From Deinococcus malanensis (GTDB lineage Bacteria > Deinococcota > Deinococci > Deinococcales > Deinococcaceae), in contig NZ_BMPP01000004.1 of the NCBI RefSeq assembly GCF_014647655.1, forward strand, positions 124,001 through 188,000: DNA of 64,000 nt, given 5' to 3'. A program made the position numbers and the translations under genes. Shown in pieces: positions 30,014-44,237 of this stretch. The notes under the pieces were generated by a model. That model did not search any database and was not told where the DNA came from. It worked only from the letters and a program-made list of their open reading frames with translations. Numbering within the stretch: the first letter of the stretch is position 1; the number at the start of each line of letters is the position of its first letter.

Positions 30014-31354
30014 ATGAATGACGTTCTGGGCCTTGTGGCCATGTTTCTACTTGTTCTGATGAACGGGTTTTTTGTCGCGGCGGAATTTGCGCTGGTCAGC
30101 GTCCGCCGCACCCGAATCGATCAGCTGGCCGAGGAAGGCAACGCCACCGCGCGCCTCACACAGAAGGCCCTGCAGAACCTTGACCTGTATATTGCAGCCA
30201 CACAGCTGGGCATCACCATGGCCAGTCTGGCCATTGGTTTTGTTGCGGAGCCGGCGATCGAGCATCTGATCGAGCCCCTGTTTGGCGAGGGGCAGTTCTC
30301 AGAAAGGGAAATCAAGACCATCTCCTTCGGTACCGCCTTCGCGATCAGCACCGTGTTGCACATCGTGATTGGCGAACTGGCTCCCAAAACCTGGGCATTG
30401 CAGCGCAGCGAGCAGGTCAGTCTGCTGGTCACGCGGCCCCTGCGGGTCTTTACCCTGCTGTTCCGCTGGGCCATCGTTGCTCTGAATGCCATGGGCAACT
30501 GGGTGGTGCGTCTGTTTGGTCTGCGCGGTGTAAGTGGCCACCACACCGCCTACTCGGAAGAGGAAATCCGCATGATCGTCTCGGCGTCCAGCCAGGAGGG
30601 CGTGCTCGAAGACAGCGAGAAGGAACTCGTCTACAACGTGTTTGACCTTTCCGACACGACCGTGCGCGAAGTCATGACACCACGCGTGGACATGGTGGTT
30701 ACGGACAGCGCCCTGCCTCTGCGGCGCCTGCTGGACCTGCGCACGGACCACGGCTACTCCAGGGTGCCGGTGTACCAGGACACCGCCGACAACATTGTCG
30801 GCATCGTGCACACCAGCGATGTTCTGAGTCACCTTGACGCCCTGGACACCACCACCCTGGCAGACATTATGCGGCCGGTCTTCTTTGTGCCGGAAAGCAT
30901 GAAGATCAACGATCTGCTGGCCAAGATGCGGGAAAAGAAGAGCCATTTGAGCATCGTGGTCGACGAGTTTGGCGGCACTTCGGGCCTCGTGACCCTGGAA
31001 GACGCCCTGGAAGAAATCGTTGGTGAGATCTACGACGAAACTGACGAGGAAGAGCTGTCCAGAATCGAGGTGCTGGGCGAAGGCATCTACCTGATGGACG
31101 CCGGTCTGACCGTGCATGAGGTTGAGGAGCGGATCAGCAGCAACATCGAGGACGGGGAGGGCGAATTTGACACCCTGTCTGGATTCATGACCAGCCACTT
31201 CGGGGACATTCCTGAGATCGGCCAGAATTTTGTGCACAATGGATGGTCGTTCACGGTCGAGGACGCCGATCAGCGCCGGGTCACCCGCGTGCGAGTCGAA
31301 CGTGCCCTGAACTATGACCCTCTGACCGAAGTGGAGACCCCAGCCCATGAGTGA
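30014..31354 (+). CDS. CNNM/CorC-HlyC family membrane protein with CBS pair
   Basis: 446 residues from ATG 30014. Order: CNNM transmembrane domain (~1-190; LVAMFLLVLMNGFFVAAEFALV, ASLAIGFVAEP), two CBS domains (~200-330; REVMTPRVDMV, HGYSRVPVYQDTADNIVGIV, VDEFGGTSGLVTLEDALEEIVGEI) and a C-terminal CorC/HlyC transporter-associated domain (~350-440). The family takes part in magnesium or cobalt homeostasis; older notes call it hemolysin. The leader contains a terminator (29885-29907) and a CACTGCA/TGCAGTG hairpin (29939-29961). It overlaps cdd by 8 nt. Confidence 0.92.
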   Translation: MNDVLGLVAMFLLVLMNGFFVAAEFALVSVRRTRIDQLAEEGNATARLTQKALQNLDLYIAATQLGITMASLAIGFVAEPAIEHLIEPLFGEGQFSEREIKTISFGTAFAISTVLHIVIGELAPKTWALQRSEQVSLLVTRPLRVFTLLFRWAIVALNAMGNWVVRLFGLRGVSGHHTAYSEEEIRMIVSASSQEGVLEDSEKELVYNVFDLSDTTVREVMTPRVDMVVTDSALPLRRLLDLRTDHGYSRVPVYQDTADNIVGIVHTSDVLSHLDALDTTTLADIMRPVFFVPESMKINDLLAKMREKKSHLSIVVDEFGGTSGLVTLEDALEEIVGEIYDETDEEELSRIEVLGEGIYLMDAGLTVHEVEERISSNIEDGEGEFDTLSGFMTSHFGDIPEIGQNFVHNGWSFTVEDADQRRVTRVRVERALNYDPLTEVETPAHE

Positions 31355-31790
31355 GAACAATCCCCTGAACCAGACACCCGACACACAGCTTCTGGAGGGT
31401 GCTGTCGCGGCCTTCAAGCAGGCCTACGCGCCGTACAGCCGATTTCGTGTGGGCGCTGCCCTGAGGACTCCGGACGGACGGGTCTACTTCGGCGCAAACG
31501 TGGAGAATGCCAGCTACGGTCTGGGACGCTGCGCGGAGCAGAGTGCTGTCCAGGCCATGGCGACGTCAGGAGCCCGCGAGTTTACAGACATTGTGGTGTA
31601 CTCCGAAGCCAGCCCACCAGCAAGTCCCTGCGGAGCCTGCCGGCAGGTCCTCTACGAATTTGCGCCGGATGCCCGCGTGGTCTGTGTCAACCAGAATGGA
31701 GAGGTTCTGAGCGGTCTGGTCCGGGATTTTCTGCCGCATGGCTTCCGGCTGGAGCAGCCGGAAATGGAACGCGGGGTCGGCACGGAGTAG
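31347..31790 (+). CDS. cdd: Cytidine deaminase
   Basis: 147 residues. Zinc-site motifs GRCAEQSAVQAMA (C-A-E) and SPCGACRQVLYEF (PCGAC), the three-cysteine tetrameric CDA type. The substrate entry YAPYSRFRVGAAL is typical. It deaminates cytidine and deoxycytidine to uridines in pyrimidine salvage. It is translationally linked to the CNNM gene by overlap, an unusual pair with no known functional tie. A strong terminator follows. Confidence 0.95.
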   Translation: MSENNPLNQTPDTQLLEGAVAAFKQAYAPYSRFRVGAALRTPDGRVYFGANVENASYGLGRCAEQSAVQAMATSGAREFTDIVVYSEASPPASPCGACRQVLYEFAPDARVVCVNQNGEVLSGLVRDFLPHGFRLEQPEMERGVGTE

Positions 31791-32130
31791 TCGGGGTGGA
31801 AGCCACGTTGCTTTGCAGGAGGACGCGCCCGCAAATCCCTCATGGGATTTGCGGGCAGGTTTTAACATGGGGTCCGGTTTATGTCTCCGGGGTAAGCAGG
31901 CACCAGGAATAAAAGGGGACCGAGCCACGGCCGTACCGGTGGACCCGTCTCCCTGTCTGTTGCGGGAGCCCCATTCTTTTCAAGAAGAACCTCCAGGTTC
32001 ACGCCGATGATCGGGGATTACAGCCAGGGGTCATTTGACACTTCAGGGCATCCTGATAGTCAGGAGCGACATGTCAAGGTAAGACAGGGACGTCACCTGA
32101 CAGGATGAGAGTGGCCAGCCCTCCCACGAG
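31791..32130. other. Gap between cdd and the response regulator
   Basis: The gap holds the cdd terminator (31827-31863) and a TCCTGA-TAG-TCAGGA dyad near 32050. I see no coding region or RNA gene in the remaining ~260 bases. Confidence 0.5.
31827..31863 (+). terminator. Strong intrinsic terminator after cdd
   Basis: GCCCGCAAATCCC (31827-31839) pairs perfectly with GGGATTTGCGGGC (31844-31856) over a TCAT loop, followed by AGGTTTT. Confidence 0.9.
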
Positions 32131-32553
32131 CTACTGGGCAACCGGAAGATGCCGACCAGCAAATTGCCAGAAATTCAGCATGGCGTCCAGCCTTGCTTCG
32201 AAATCCTTGTACGTCGAGGGCTTCAGGACATAAGAACTGACCCCCAGACTGTAGGACAGGGCCACCTCCTCCACATCGTCGACGGTAGACATGGCGATCA
32301 CCGGGATGGTCTTTAGCCTGGGATCGTTTTTGATGGTCCGGATCAGGTCAATACCTGATTCCTGCGGCAGATGCGGTTCCATCACGATCAGGTGAGGAAG
32401 CGCTGTCCCAGGGTCATGCAGTGCATTGAGCACTCCGGCTGCCTTATGAAAAGGAGCTACCTCAACTGCGGGATGTCGGGCCAGGGCCTCCTGCATCAGC
32501 AGCAGGTCACCGGGATCAGGTTCCAGAAGAAGAATGCGCAGGGCGGCGTTCAT
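32131..32553 (-). CDS. Stand-alone response regulator receiver with Asp-to-Glu change
   Basis: 140 residues, a single REC domain of the Rcp1-like group. Acidic pocket LLLEPDPGD (E11, D13), conserved SxxD/SDD-like region AMSTVDDVEEV and K111 in YVLKPST. At the phosphorylation position the sequence is LIVMEPHLPQESG: Glu59 replaces the acceptor Asp. Glu at this place often mimics the phosphorylated state, so the protein may be permanently active or act as a scaffold. No histidine kinase or output domain is adjacent. It is a paralogue of the next gene. Confidence 0.85.
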   Translation of the reverse strand: MNAALRILLLEPDPGDLLLMQEALARHPAVEVAPFHKAAGVLNALHDPGTALPHLIVMEPHLPQESGIDLIRTIKNDPRLKTIPVIAMSTVDDVEEVALSYSLGVSSYVLKPSTYKDFEARLDAMLNFWQFAGRHLPVAQ

Positions 32554-32743
32554 AAGGAAACATTGTGGTCTGGACGCATCCTAAGAATCCCACGGGTTCT
32601 GCCAAAGCGCGGCCATCCTTCGGGCTGTCCACCGGGTACGTCTGCATTTACTTAAGGAGCAGATGCTTGCGATTGCTGAATGTGTGACTGGTATTGGAGC
32701 GCCGTACCATGAGACCAGCAGGAAACCTATCCCACCAGGTCGG

Positions 32744-33181
32744 TCAGCCGGCCACCGCGCGAATAGGTTTGCCCATCACCCGGCACAGCTTCCAGAAACC
32801 TACCAGAGCGTCTATCTGCTGCAGAAAGATCGGGAATTCACGGGACTTGACCACGTAGGCGCTGGCCCGCAAGGAATAGGCCCGCTGCACATCGGCAGGA
32901 AGCTCGGAATCCGAGAGCATCACCACCGGCAGGTGAACCAGCCGGGGGTCAGCCTTGATGGCGGTCAGCACACCGAAGCCGTCCTGACCCGGCGAGTTGA
33001 TGTCGAGGACAACGACATCGGGAGGGGTGCCCTGCGAGTCGCGAAGGGCCTGCAGCGCGTCCCGCCCCGAGCGGCAGGTGTTGAGGCCTACCGCCTCCCC
33101 CATTCCCTCGAAGGCCTCCCGAGCCACAAATGTTCCTGCGGCATTTTCATCGACAAGCAGGAGACGCAGACGGGAAGGCAT
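32744..33181 (-). CDS. Stand-alone response regulator receiver
   Basis: 145 residues, single REC domain. Acid pocket LLLVDENAAG (D11, E12), phospho-acceptor D60 in VVVLDINSPGQDGFG, Ser/Thr switch VVMLSDSE and K112 in YVVKSREF, where the usual K-P has become K-S. No output domain, so it would work by protein-protein contact, like CheY or Rcp1. It lies 190 bp from the similar regulator that lacks the acceptor Asp, and no kinase gene is close. Confidence 0.87.
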   Translation of the reverse strand: MPSRLRLLLVDENAAGTFVAREAFEGMGEAVGLNTCRSGRDALQALRDSQGTPPDVVVLDINSPGQDGFGVLTAIKADPRLVHLPVVMLSDSELPADVQRAYSLRASAYVVKSREFPIFLQQIDALVGFWKLCRVMGKPIRAVAG

Positions 33182-33268
33182 ATTCCTCCATTATGGAAAT
33201 GGAGCCTTGACAGACTTATCACAGGACCGGAGTTCAAGGCCCTCTTGGGTGCTCTGCCGCACGCCCAA

Positions 33269-33294
33269 GGGGAGAACCGGTGAAGGCTCTCCCC
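33269..33294 (-). terminator. Hairpin after aceA
   Basis: GGGGAGA (33269-33275) pairs with TCTCCCC (33288-33294), 48 bp past the aceA stop. No T-tract is seen. Confidence 0.4.
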
Positions 33295-33341
33295 TGCTGG
33301 GCGGTCATGGCCCAACACCGGGCGCGGTAATTGGCCCCGGA

Positions 33342-34649
33342 TCAGTCGTGCGCGCCGGTCAGTTCCCTGCTGAACTGCTGCGCCTCGGTGCTGCCGGCCA
33401 GGGCAGTGGTGCTGCTCTGGCCGCCGCCTGCAGCCGTACTGACCAGGTCGAAGTAGCCCGTGCCGACCTCGCGCTGGTGTTTGACGGCCGTGAAGCCCCG
33501 CTCCTGAGCAGCGAATTCGCGCTCCTGCAATTCCACGAAAGCACTCATCTGGCTGCGAGCGTACCCGTAGGCCAGGTCGAACATACTCATGTTCAGGCTG
33601 TGGAAGCCGGCCAGGGTGATGAACTGGAACTTGTAGCCCATCTTGCCCAGTTCCACCTGGAACTTGGCGATGGTCTCGTCGTCCAGGTTCTTCTTCCAGT
33701 TGAAGCTGGGGCTGCAGTTGTAGGCCAGCAGCTTGCCGGGGAACTGAGCATGGACAGCTTCCGCGAAGCGGCGGGCATCTTCCAGGTTCGGCACGCTGGT
33801 CTCACACCAGATCACGTCGGCGTAGGGGGCGTAGGCCAGGGCGCGGGAAATCGCCTGTTCGATGCCGGGCCTGACGTAGAAGAAGCCCTCGGGAGTGCGC
33901 TCGCCGGTGGTAAAGGGCTTGTCGTTGTGGTCCACGTCGCTGGTCAGCAGGTTGGCGGCGTCGGCGTCGGTGCGGGCGATCAGAACGGTGGGCACGCCGC
34001 TGACGTCCGCCGCGAGGCGCGCGGCGTTCAGGGTCCGGATGAACTGGCTGGTGGGCACCAGCACCTTGCCCCCCAGGTGACCACACTTCTTCTCGCTGGC
34101 CAGTTGGTCCTCGAAGTGCACGCCGGCCGCCCCCGCCTCGATCATGGCCTTCATCAGCTCGAAGGCGTTCAGAGGACCACCGAAGCCGGCCTCGGCGTCC
34201 GCGACGATGGGCACGTAGTAGTCGATGTCATGCTTGCCCTCGCTGTGCTGGATCTGGTCGGCGCGGCGCAGGGTGTTGTTGATGCGCTTGACGACGTCCG
34301 GGACGCTGGAGGCGGGATACAGGCTCTGGTCGGGGTACATCTGCCCGGCGTTGTTGGCGTCACCAGCGACCTGCCAGCCGCTCAGGTAGATCGCCTTCAG
34401 GCCCGCCTTGACCTGCTGCATGGCCTGGTTACCGGTCAGGGCTCCCAGGGCATTGACGAAAGGTTCCTCCTTCATCAGGCGCCACAGCTTGTTCGCGCCG
34501 TGCCTGGCCAGGGTATGCTCGATGGGCAGACTGCCGCGCAGGCGCACGACTTCCTGAGCACTGTAGTTGCGCTGAATGCCCTGCCAGCGCTCTTCGGTCT
34601 TCCAGGTCTTTTCCAGGATTTCGGCGGGTGTGCGGGGGGTGGGGGTCAT
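33342..34649 (-). CDS. aceA: Isocitrate lyase
   Basis: 435 residues. Catalytic [14 protein letters not shown] with the active Cys, plus [12 protein letters not shown] and [18 protein letters not shown] metal and glyoxylate-binding regions. It splits isocitrate to succinate and glyoxylate in the glyoxylate bypass, so acetate or fatty acids can feed biosynthesis. ATG with AAGGAG 6-7 nt upstream. It lies 84 bp after aceB on the same strand with a hairpin between them, so it may be separately tuned. Confidence 0.97.
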   Translation of the reverse strand: MTPTPRTPAEILEKTWKTEERWQGIQRNYSAQEVVRLRGSLPIEHTLARHGANKLWRLMKEEPFVNALGALTGNQAMQQVKAGLKAIYLSGWQVAGDANNAGQMYPDQSLYPASSVPDVVKRINNTLRRADQIQHSEGKHDIDYYVPIVADAEAGFGGPLNAFELMKAMIEAGAAGVHFEDQLASEKKCGHLGGKVLVPTSQFIRTLNAARLAADVSGVPTVLIARTDADAANLLTSDVDHNDKPFTTGERTPEGFFYVRPGIEQAISRALAYAPYADVIWCETSVPNLEDARRFAEAVHAQFPGKLLAYNCSPSFNWKKNLDDETIAKFQVELGKMGYKFQFITLAGFHSLNMSMFDLAYGYARSQMSAFVELQEREFAAQERGFTAVKHQREVGTGYFDLVSTAAGGGQSSTTALAGSTEAQQFSRELTGAHD

Positions 34650-34680
34650 GGCGGTCTCCTTAGGGTATGAGAGGCTGGCC

Positions 34681-34699
34681 CCTCGCCAGTGCGGCGAGG
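34681..34699. terminator. Intercistronic hairpin between aceB and aceA
   Basis: CCTCGCC-AGTGC-GGCGAGG stem with a 5-nt loop in the 84-bp gap. It may attenuate or protect the mRNA ends; no T-tract is present on either strand. Confidence 0.4.
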
Positions 34700-34733
34700 A
34701 ACGGAAACGGAAGGCGGACGAGTGTGCTGGCGC

Positions 34734-36311
<1,578 letters not shown>

Positions 36312-36371
36312 TCGGATGTGCCTCCTCTTGCGGGTAAGCCTATTGTGCGGGGTTCACAGTCATTCGACTTG

Positions 36372-36420
36372 TGGTGTACATGAAACGGTCTGAAGTACAC
36401 CAGGAGCACAGGTACACCAC
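36372..36420. promoter_or_regulatory. Three GGTGTAC boxes upstream of aceB (candidate operator)
   Basis: TGGTGTAC (36372-36379) and GTACACCA (36395-36402) form an 8-bp inverted repeat, and a third copy GTACACCAC (36412-36420) follows 17 bp on as a direct repeat. The set lies upstream of the aceB ribosome binding site, between it and the HAD gene terminator. Confidence 0.55.
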
Positions 36421-36435
36421 CATGCCGGAGGCATG

Positions 36436-36458
36436 AAAAAACCGGGGCAGGGCCCCGG
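36436..36458 (-). terminator. Intrinsic terminator after the HAD hydrolase gene
   Basis: Read on the minus strand: CCGGGGC-CCT-GCCCCGG followed by TTTTTT, 16 nt past the stop at 36474. Confidence 0.85.
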
Positions 36459-36473
36459 CAGCTCAGAAGCGGA

Positions 36474-37118
36474 CTACTGCATGATTTTGACCGGCGTGCC
36501 CAGCCAGTCGGCCAGGCGGGTTTCAAACGCGGCGTGGTGGTCATGGTGGTACAGCAGGCCGTGAAATCCAGCCGCGTAGGCAGCGTCGATATTTTCCTGG
36601 ACGTCATCGATGAAGGCCACCTGGTCAGCCGGAACCCCCATCGCGGCTTCCAGGGCCGCAAAAGCCTCCGGAGCCGGCTTTTTGTGACCGATCTCGTTGC
36701 TGAACACCAGGGCGTCGAATCTCCCGAAGCGGACGTCGCGGCGCAGATGGTCACTGACCACTGGGTAGTTGTTGCTGAGCAGGCCGACCCGCACACCTGC
36801 GGGCAGCGCCGCCAGGGTGTCGTACATAGGCAGGTTATCCGCCACGCTGCCCAGGTACAGGGCCTCGAATTCATCGTACGGCAGTGGCAGCCCGGCCTCT
36901 TCCTGCATCACGGTCCAGAAGTGTGGCAGGGTCCATGTACCCACTTCCAGCTGACGCACATGACGGAAGTAACTTTCGCGGACGCGCTCTACCGGAATCC
37001 CGGTGAGGTCCGCAAGATTCTGGGTGCTGCGCCCGTCGAAGGTTCCCACGGTAAACACGCCACCCCAGTCGAAGGCCACGTGTCGGGACGGCAACTTGGA
37101 ATCGGTCATGGCAGGCAT
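36474..37118 (-). CDS. HAD-superfamily hydrolase (subfamily IA-like)
   Basis: 214 residues from ATG 37118, with GAGGAACA just upstream. Motif I is FDWGGVFT (D-x-G, where the acid/base Asp is replaced by Gly), motif II LLSNN, motif III KKPAPEAF and motif IV FIDDVQENIDAA. The D-x-G-G-V form is common in this subfamily (e.g. YihX-like phosphatases). It probably dephosphorylates a small molecule in the cytoplasm; substrate unknown. Own terminator downstream, next to the glyoxylate operator region. Confidence 0.87.
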   Translation of the reverse strand: MPAMTDSKLPSRHVAFDWGGVFTVGTFDGRSTQNLADLTGIPVERVRESYFRHVRQLEVGTWTLPHFWTVMQEEAGLPLPYDEFEALYLGSVADNLPMYDTLAALPAGVRVGLLSNNYPVVSDHLRRDVRFGRFDALVFSNEIGHKKPAPEAFAALEAAMGVPADQVAFIDDVQENIDAAYAAGFHGLLYHHDHHAAFETRLADWLGTPVKIMQ

Positions 37119-37173
37119 TGTTCCTCAGGCTGGCCACGTGAAAGCGTCCTCTGTGCAGACGGACGTCCGGCTG

Positions 37174-37869
37174 TTATCCACCCGTGCCTGGGAGTCCCGG
37201 CTCTTCCAGCAGCAACCCGCGCCGGGACCAGGCCGCGAAGTTCAGGGTATGAAGCGTCTGCCAGGTCCGCATCCAGCCAGCGGCGTCGGCGGTCACGAGC
37301 TTCTGCCCCCGGCCATGCCGCAGAACATGTTGCCGGTGGGCAGCCAGCAGGTCCTCTGCGCCCATGCTGGAGTGCTGGTGCAGGTCCACTTCCTCGCTGG
37401 GCGACGGAGCCACGGCCCGGGGATTCCCGCTGGACAGCACACACGCTGATCCGCTGGCCCGGTCACGCAGCAGCGAAAGAAATTCCAGGTACGCTTCAGC
37501 CGTACGCGAGGACTCCGGCGTTTCGCTCCAGCGCAGCGAAATAGCGAGGTCTGGCTCCAGCAGGTACGCCCGGACGTGACGGACCTCGCTGACCAGGGGA
37601 AGGTAAAATACGCCCAACGGTGTGGCCCCGGCTGCACGCAGCTGCGCGTCGTGCGAACCCAGCGCCCGGGTCTGCTCGGGGGTCGCGCCCCAGGGGCGGT
37701 CCTCCAGCGGCTGGGCTTCAAAACTGCGGCTCAGCACTGGCCCTGGCAGGGCGCGCTTTTCCAGACGCGCCCGGCTGACTTCCGGCAGCCTCAGCTGCGC
37801 GCCGTCCTCGCCGAACAGCGCTGCCAGTTCCTCGGGGGTCAGGGCAGCGAGGTTCAGGCGGACGGACAC
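37174..37869 (-). CDS. Hypothetical protein
   Basis: 231 residues from GTG 37869. TATGCT seven bases upstream gives the leaderless pattern; the ATG inside the hexamer (37881) is the alternative. It begins SVRLNLAALTPEELAALFGEDG, has a basic/Leu-rich section (VSRARLEKRALP) and a Ser/Thr middle (SSGNPRAVAPSPSEEVDLHQ), and its C-terminal third is tryptophan- and His-rich (MRTWQTLHTLNFAAWSRRG). No signal peptide or known domain. It is divergent from nrnA. Function unknown. Confidence 0.65.
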   Translation of the reverse strand: MSVRLNLAALTPEELAALFGEDGAQLRLPEVSRARLEKRALPGPVLSRSFEAQPLEDRPWGATPEQTRALGSHDAQLRAAGATPLGVFYLPLVSEVRHVRAYLLEPDLAISLRWSETPESSRTAEAYLEFLSLLRDRASGSACVLSSGNPRAVAPSPSEEVDLHQHSSMGAEDLLAAHRQHVLRHGRGQKLVTADAAGWMRTWQTLHTLNFAAWSRRGLLLEEPGLPGTGG

Positions 37870-37930
37870 ACCAGCCAGCATAGCGGCTGCGGGGACCGGG
37901 CGCCCGGAGCCGCGCGCTTATACTCGCCGG

Positions 37931-38938
37931 GTGATTGCCTACAACGATTCCAGCCCCGACTATGCCAAGGATGTGCGCAGTGCTGCCGAACAGCTGCGTC
38001 TGCACCCTGGTCCGATTGTCGTGCTGGCGCACGAGAATCCCGACGGAGACGCCCTGGGCAGCGTCCTGGGCCTCACCCGGGCCCTGCGCGCCATGGGCCG
38101 CGAGGTGACCGCACCCATGACCGTCCCGCGCTTCCTGAGCTTCCTGCCGGAAGCAGGTGAGCTGGGCGGGCCCCTGACAACATGGCCCGAGGGTGCCCTG
38201 GTGGCTGTGTTGGACGTGGACAACAATGACGCCGCCCGCGTTGCCGGCGCTGACCTGAGTACCTTTTCGGGACCGGTGGTGAACCTCGACCATCACGGGA
38301 CGAACCTGCGTCAGGCCACGGCCAGCGTGGTGGACCCCTCAAAGCCTGCTGCGGCGATGATCGTGGCCGACGTGATCGACGCACTGGGGGTGGAATGGAA
38401 CGAGTCCATCGCCACGCCCCTGATGCTGGGCATGATCACCGACACCGGTAACTTCCGGTTTAACAGCGTCACAGCCGAGGCCTTCGAATCCGCTGCCCGG
38501 CTTCGCGCACACGGCGCCCGCCTGGGATGGCTCAGTGACCAGCTCAGCCAGAATCCGAGAACCTACTACCTGCTGCTGCGTGAAGTGCTGGGCGGGCTGG
38601 AATTCCTGCACGACGGCCGGGTGATACTGGCCCGGGTCGACGAGGCCATGCTTGAACGCGCCGGAGCCAGCTGGGAAGAGGTCGAATCCTACGTGTCCAT
38701 CCTGCGCAACGCCGAAGGTGCCCAGCTGGCCGTCATGGTCAAGGATTACGGCGACCGGGTGAAGTTTTCCCTGCGTTCCCGCGGCAACGTGAGTGCGCAG
38801 AACGTGGCGGTGGCCCTGGGCGGAGGCGGGCACGTCCCGGCAGCAGGCGCCACCGTCGAAGCACCGTACATGGAGGCACGTGCATTGCTGGACGCGGCCG
38901 TCCTGGCCGAACTGACCCGCAGCTCGGCCGGGGGCTGA
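37931..38938 (+). CDS. nrnA: DHH-family oligoribonuclease / pAp phosphatase
   Basis: 335 residues from GTG 37931; TATACT (37919-37924) lies six bases upstream, a leaderless start. DHH domain with AHENPDGDALGS, VLDVDNND and the signature NLDHHGTN; MITDTGNF completes the metal site. The C-terminal DHHA1 domain has FSLRSRGNVSAQ and GGGGHVPAAGA. NrnA degrades nanoRNA 2-5 nt long to mononucleotides and also dephosphorylates 3'-phosphoadenosine 5'-phosphate; both roles are known for the family. Cytoplasmic. Confidence 0.92.
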   Translation: MIAYNDSSPDYAKDVRSAAEQLRLHPGPIVVLAHENPDGDALGSVLGLTRALRAMGREVTAPMTVPRFLSFLPEAGELGGPLTTWPEGALVAVLDVDNNDAARVAGADLSTFSGPVVNLDHHGTNLRQATASVVDPSKPAAAMIVADVIDALGVEWNESIATPLMLGMITDTGNFRFNSVTAEAFESAARLRAHGARLGWLSDQLSQNPRTYYLLLREVLGGLEFLHDGRVILARVDEAMLERAGASWEEVESYVSILRNAEGAQLAVMVKDYGDRVKFSLRSRGNVSAQNVAVALGGGGHVPAAGATVEAPYMEARALLDAAVLAELTRSSAGG

Positions 38939-38956
38939 CCCGACTGGAGTCCGCCT

Positions 38957-40129
38957 TCAGTGCTTCGGCTTCCTGCTCTTTGTGGGTTTCTGGGGACCGA
39001 GCACAGCGTCCACCCCTTCGTTGATCCACGCGAAAGCGCGCCGGGTCAGCGGCAGGGTGTAGGTCTGATCGGCGCCGTGCTGCATGAAGGCATACACCAC
39101 GTGACGCCCGTCTTTGGTCTGGAAATAGCCGCTGTAGGTCAGCAGGCGCCAGCCGTTGCCTCCCTTCCCGCCAAAGTTGACGACATTCCCGGCATGCTGC
39201 GCCCGGAGCGCGGACCGGCCGTAACCGCTGGACATCACCTCGTGCTGCCATTTCCGGGCGCGCGGGGACAGGCCGGGTTTGAGAAACTCGTATGCGATCA
39301 GGGTGCCCAGCTCGTAGGGTGTGCTGAGGTTGTGCACGCGCAAGTCATCGTCCAGTTTGTGACGCTGTTCAAAGTAGGTATCGAGCTTGCGCTGAAGGTA
39401 GTCGGAGCGGTAGGCCTGGGCGTCTTTGTCGATCAGCGCGGCCAGGTTCAGGCGGTCCTTGCCTCTGGCGGCGGCCCAGCGGGTCGTGCTGTTGAAGGTC
39501 TGGGACAAACCGACCTGTGCCACCCACCAGTCGCGGGTGGGAAGAATCAGGCGCGTGTGACACAGGCCCAGGTCGTCAGCCACGGCCTGCACCCGTTCGA
39601 GACCGACCCGCCGGTGAAGAATGTCGGTCGCGGTGTTGTCGCTGTAGCGGATCATGCGCAAGGACAGGTCGCGCACGTTGGTGCCGTCGTACGGATAGCC
39701 GCCCAGGCTCTGGTTCTGATGCGTCACGTCGAAGCGCTCGGTCGGAGAGACGCGCCCGGCGTCGAATTCACGCAGCAGGGCCCAGAGGACCGCCTGCTTG
39801 TAGGTGCTGGCCAGCGGAAAGACGCTGTCGGGGTTGGTGCCCACCGCCCGGACCGGCGTCAGCGTCACTGGGTCCACCTGAGCGACCCAGAGGCCGAGGC
39901 GGCCGCTGAGGTGATGCGGAGGAGGTGGCGCTTTAGCGACGGCGGGGGCGCCTTCCAGGCAGCCGTCGGCGCGGCGGCGGGGAGGGATCTGGGTGACTTC
40001 CGGAGTCTCCGGGACGGTCCGGCGTTCCAGCACCACCGGCGCGCGTGCGGTGCCCGGCTCAGGCTTGCGGCAGGCCCCCACCGTGACAGACAGGCCCAGC
40101 AGGGCCAGGGTCAGAGCAACGGTCTTCAC
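38957..40129 (-). CDS. Class A beta-lactamase-like serine hydrolase lipoprotein
   Basis: 390 residues from GTG 40129, one base after the degV stop (TGA-a-GTG), a coupled start. Lipobox SVTVGAC in the first 20 residues, then a Pro/Arg linker. The serine hydrolase domain (~90-380) carries S-x-x-K in [13 protein letters not shown] in RYSDNTATD and K-G-G (FGGKGGNG) where beta-lactamases have K-T-G. This combination suggests a penicillin-binding-like or lactamase-like esterase rather than proven beta-lactam hydrolysis; activity is untested. Surface-anchored. The C-terminus is lysine-rich. Confidence 0.85.
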   Translation of the reverse strand: MKTVALTLALLGLSVTVGACRKPEPGTARAPVVLERRTVPETPEVTQIPPRRRADGCLEGAPAVAKAPPPPHHLSGRLGLWVAQVDPVTLTPVRAVGTNPDSVFPLASTYKQAVLWALLREFDAGRVSPTERFDVTHQNQSLGGYPYDGTNVRDLSLRMIRYSDNTATDILHRRVGLERVQAVADDLGLCHTRLILPTRDWWVAQVGLSQTFNSTTRWAAARGKDRLNLAALIDKDAQAYRSDYLQRKLDTYFEQRHKLDDDLRVHNLSTPYELGTLIAYEFLKPGLSPRARKWQHEVMSSGYGRSALRAQHAGNVVNFGGKGGNGWRLLTYSGYFQTKDGRHVVYAFMQHGADQTYTLPLTRRAFAWINEGVDAVLGPQKPTKSRKPKH

Positions 40130-40130
40130 T

Positions 40131-40976
40131 TCAGGCGGTAACAGGTTCCAGAACGGCGCCGACCGTACCGGGGCCAGCATGTGTGCCGACCACCGCGCCG
40201 ATGTTGTGGTTGCCCATGTCCTCGAAAGAAACGCCGCTCAGTCCCGCCCGGACCTCGTCCACGTAGGCTTCACCGCCGACCGTAGACATCAGCGCCACAC
40301 GCGCGCCGCCGTGGGTCTCCACATACTTGCGTACGTAGTCCACGATGTCCTGAATGGCCTTTTTGTGGCCCCGCGCCCGGCCGCCAGATTCGACCCGGCC
40401 CCCACGAACGACCAGGACCGGCTTGATGTTCAGCATCCCGCCCAGCAGAGCAGCGGCGCCTCCAATCCGGCCGTTGAGCTTCAGGAATTCCAGGGTCCCC
40501 ACCGTGAAGCGGATGTCTGCCTGAGTGCCGACTCGCTCTAAGGTCTGCACGATCTCCGGTACGCTCCGACCCTGACGGGCGAGCTCCGCCGCCCGCAGCG
40601 CCCGCAGACCCAGACCCATGCTGACCGAACCGCTGTCCACCACCGTGACGCGGTCTGCGAACTCCTGCGCGGCCAGACGCGCACTGCCCACGGTGCCCGA
40701 GAGCTGACCGCTGATATGAACACTCAGCACCTGGTCGGCGGATTCCAGTGCCTGGCGGTAAACCTCAGCGAACTCAGCCGGACTGGGCTGGCTGGTGCTG
40801 GGGGTCTTCTTGCCGGCCCGGAGGCCGTCAAACAACTCCTGCGGAGTCAGGTCGATGCCGTCTTTGTGCATCTTGCCGTCGAAGAGCACATACAGCGGCA
40901 CGCTGACGATTCCGTGGTGGCCCAGCAACTCGGGGCTAAGGTCACTGGTGGAGTCGGTGACGATGGCGATGGTCAT
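40131..40976 (-). CDS. DegV-family fatty-acid-binding protein
   Basis: 281 residues. Family signatures: [13 protein letters not shown] at the N-terminus, [32 protein letters not shown] and [12 protein letters not shown]. Members such as FakB bind one fatty acid and present it to a kinase; no fakA homologue is adjacent. TAGTAT (40984-40989) seven bases before the ATG implies a leaderless message. The stop is coupled to the start of the lactamase-like gene. Role in lipid metabolism is inferred; its neighbour on the other side is the ETF-linked Fe-S enzyme. Confidence 0.9.
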   Translation of the reverse strand: MTIAIVTDSTSDLSPELLGHHGIVSVPLYVLFDGKMHKDGIDLTPQELFDGLRAGKKTPSTSQPSPAEFAEVYRQALESADQVLSVHISGQLSGTVGSARLAAQEFADRVTVVDSGSVSMGLGLRALRAAELARQGRSVPEIVQTLERVGTQADIRFTVGTLEFLKLNGRIGGAAALLGGMLNIKPVLVVRGGRVESGGRARGHKKAIQDIVDYVRKYVETHGGARVALMSTVGGEAYVDEVRAGLSGVSFEDMGNHNIGAVVGTHAGPGTVGAVLEPVTA

Positions 40977-41023
40977 ATTCCTGATACTACCGTGGGCACA
41001 GCCCCCAGGACCCTCCGCAAACG

Positions 41024-41057
41024 GGGCCGCGGGGTCTCCCAGCAGACCCCGCGGCCC
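41024..41057 (-). terminator. 14-bp perfect hairpin after the Fe-S oxidoreductase gene
   Basis: GGGCCGCGGGGTCT (41024-41037) pairs exactly with AGACCCCGCGGCCC (41044-41057) over a 6-nt loop, 12 nt past the stop at 41070. Confidence 0.75.
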
Positions 41058-41069
41058 GTCACGACCGGA

Positions 41070-44237
<3,168 letters not shown>

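Noticed and set aside
38957..40141. Plus-strand 393-codon frame opposite the beta-lactamase-like gene
   Set aside because: Antisense; the SxxK, SDN and lipobox motifs are on the minus strand.
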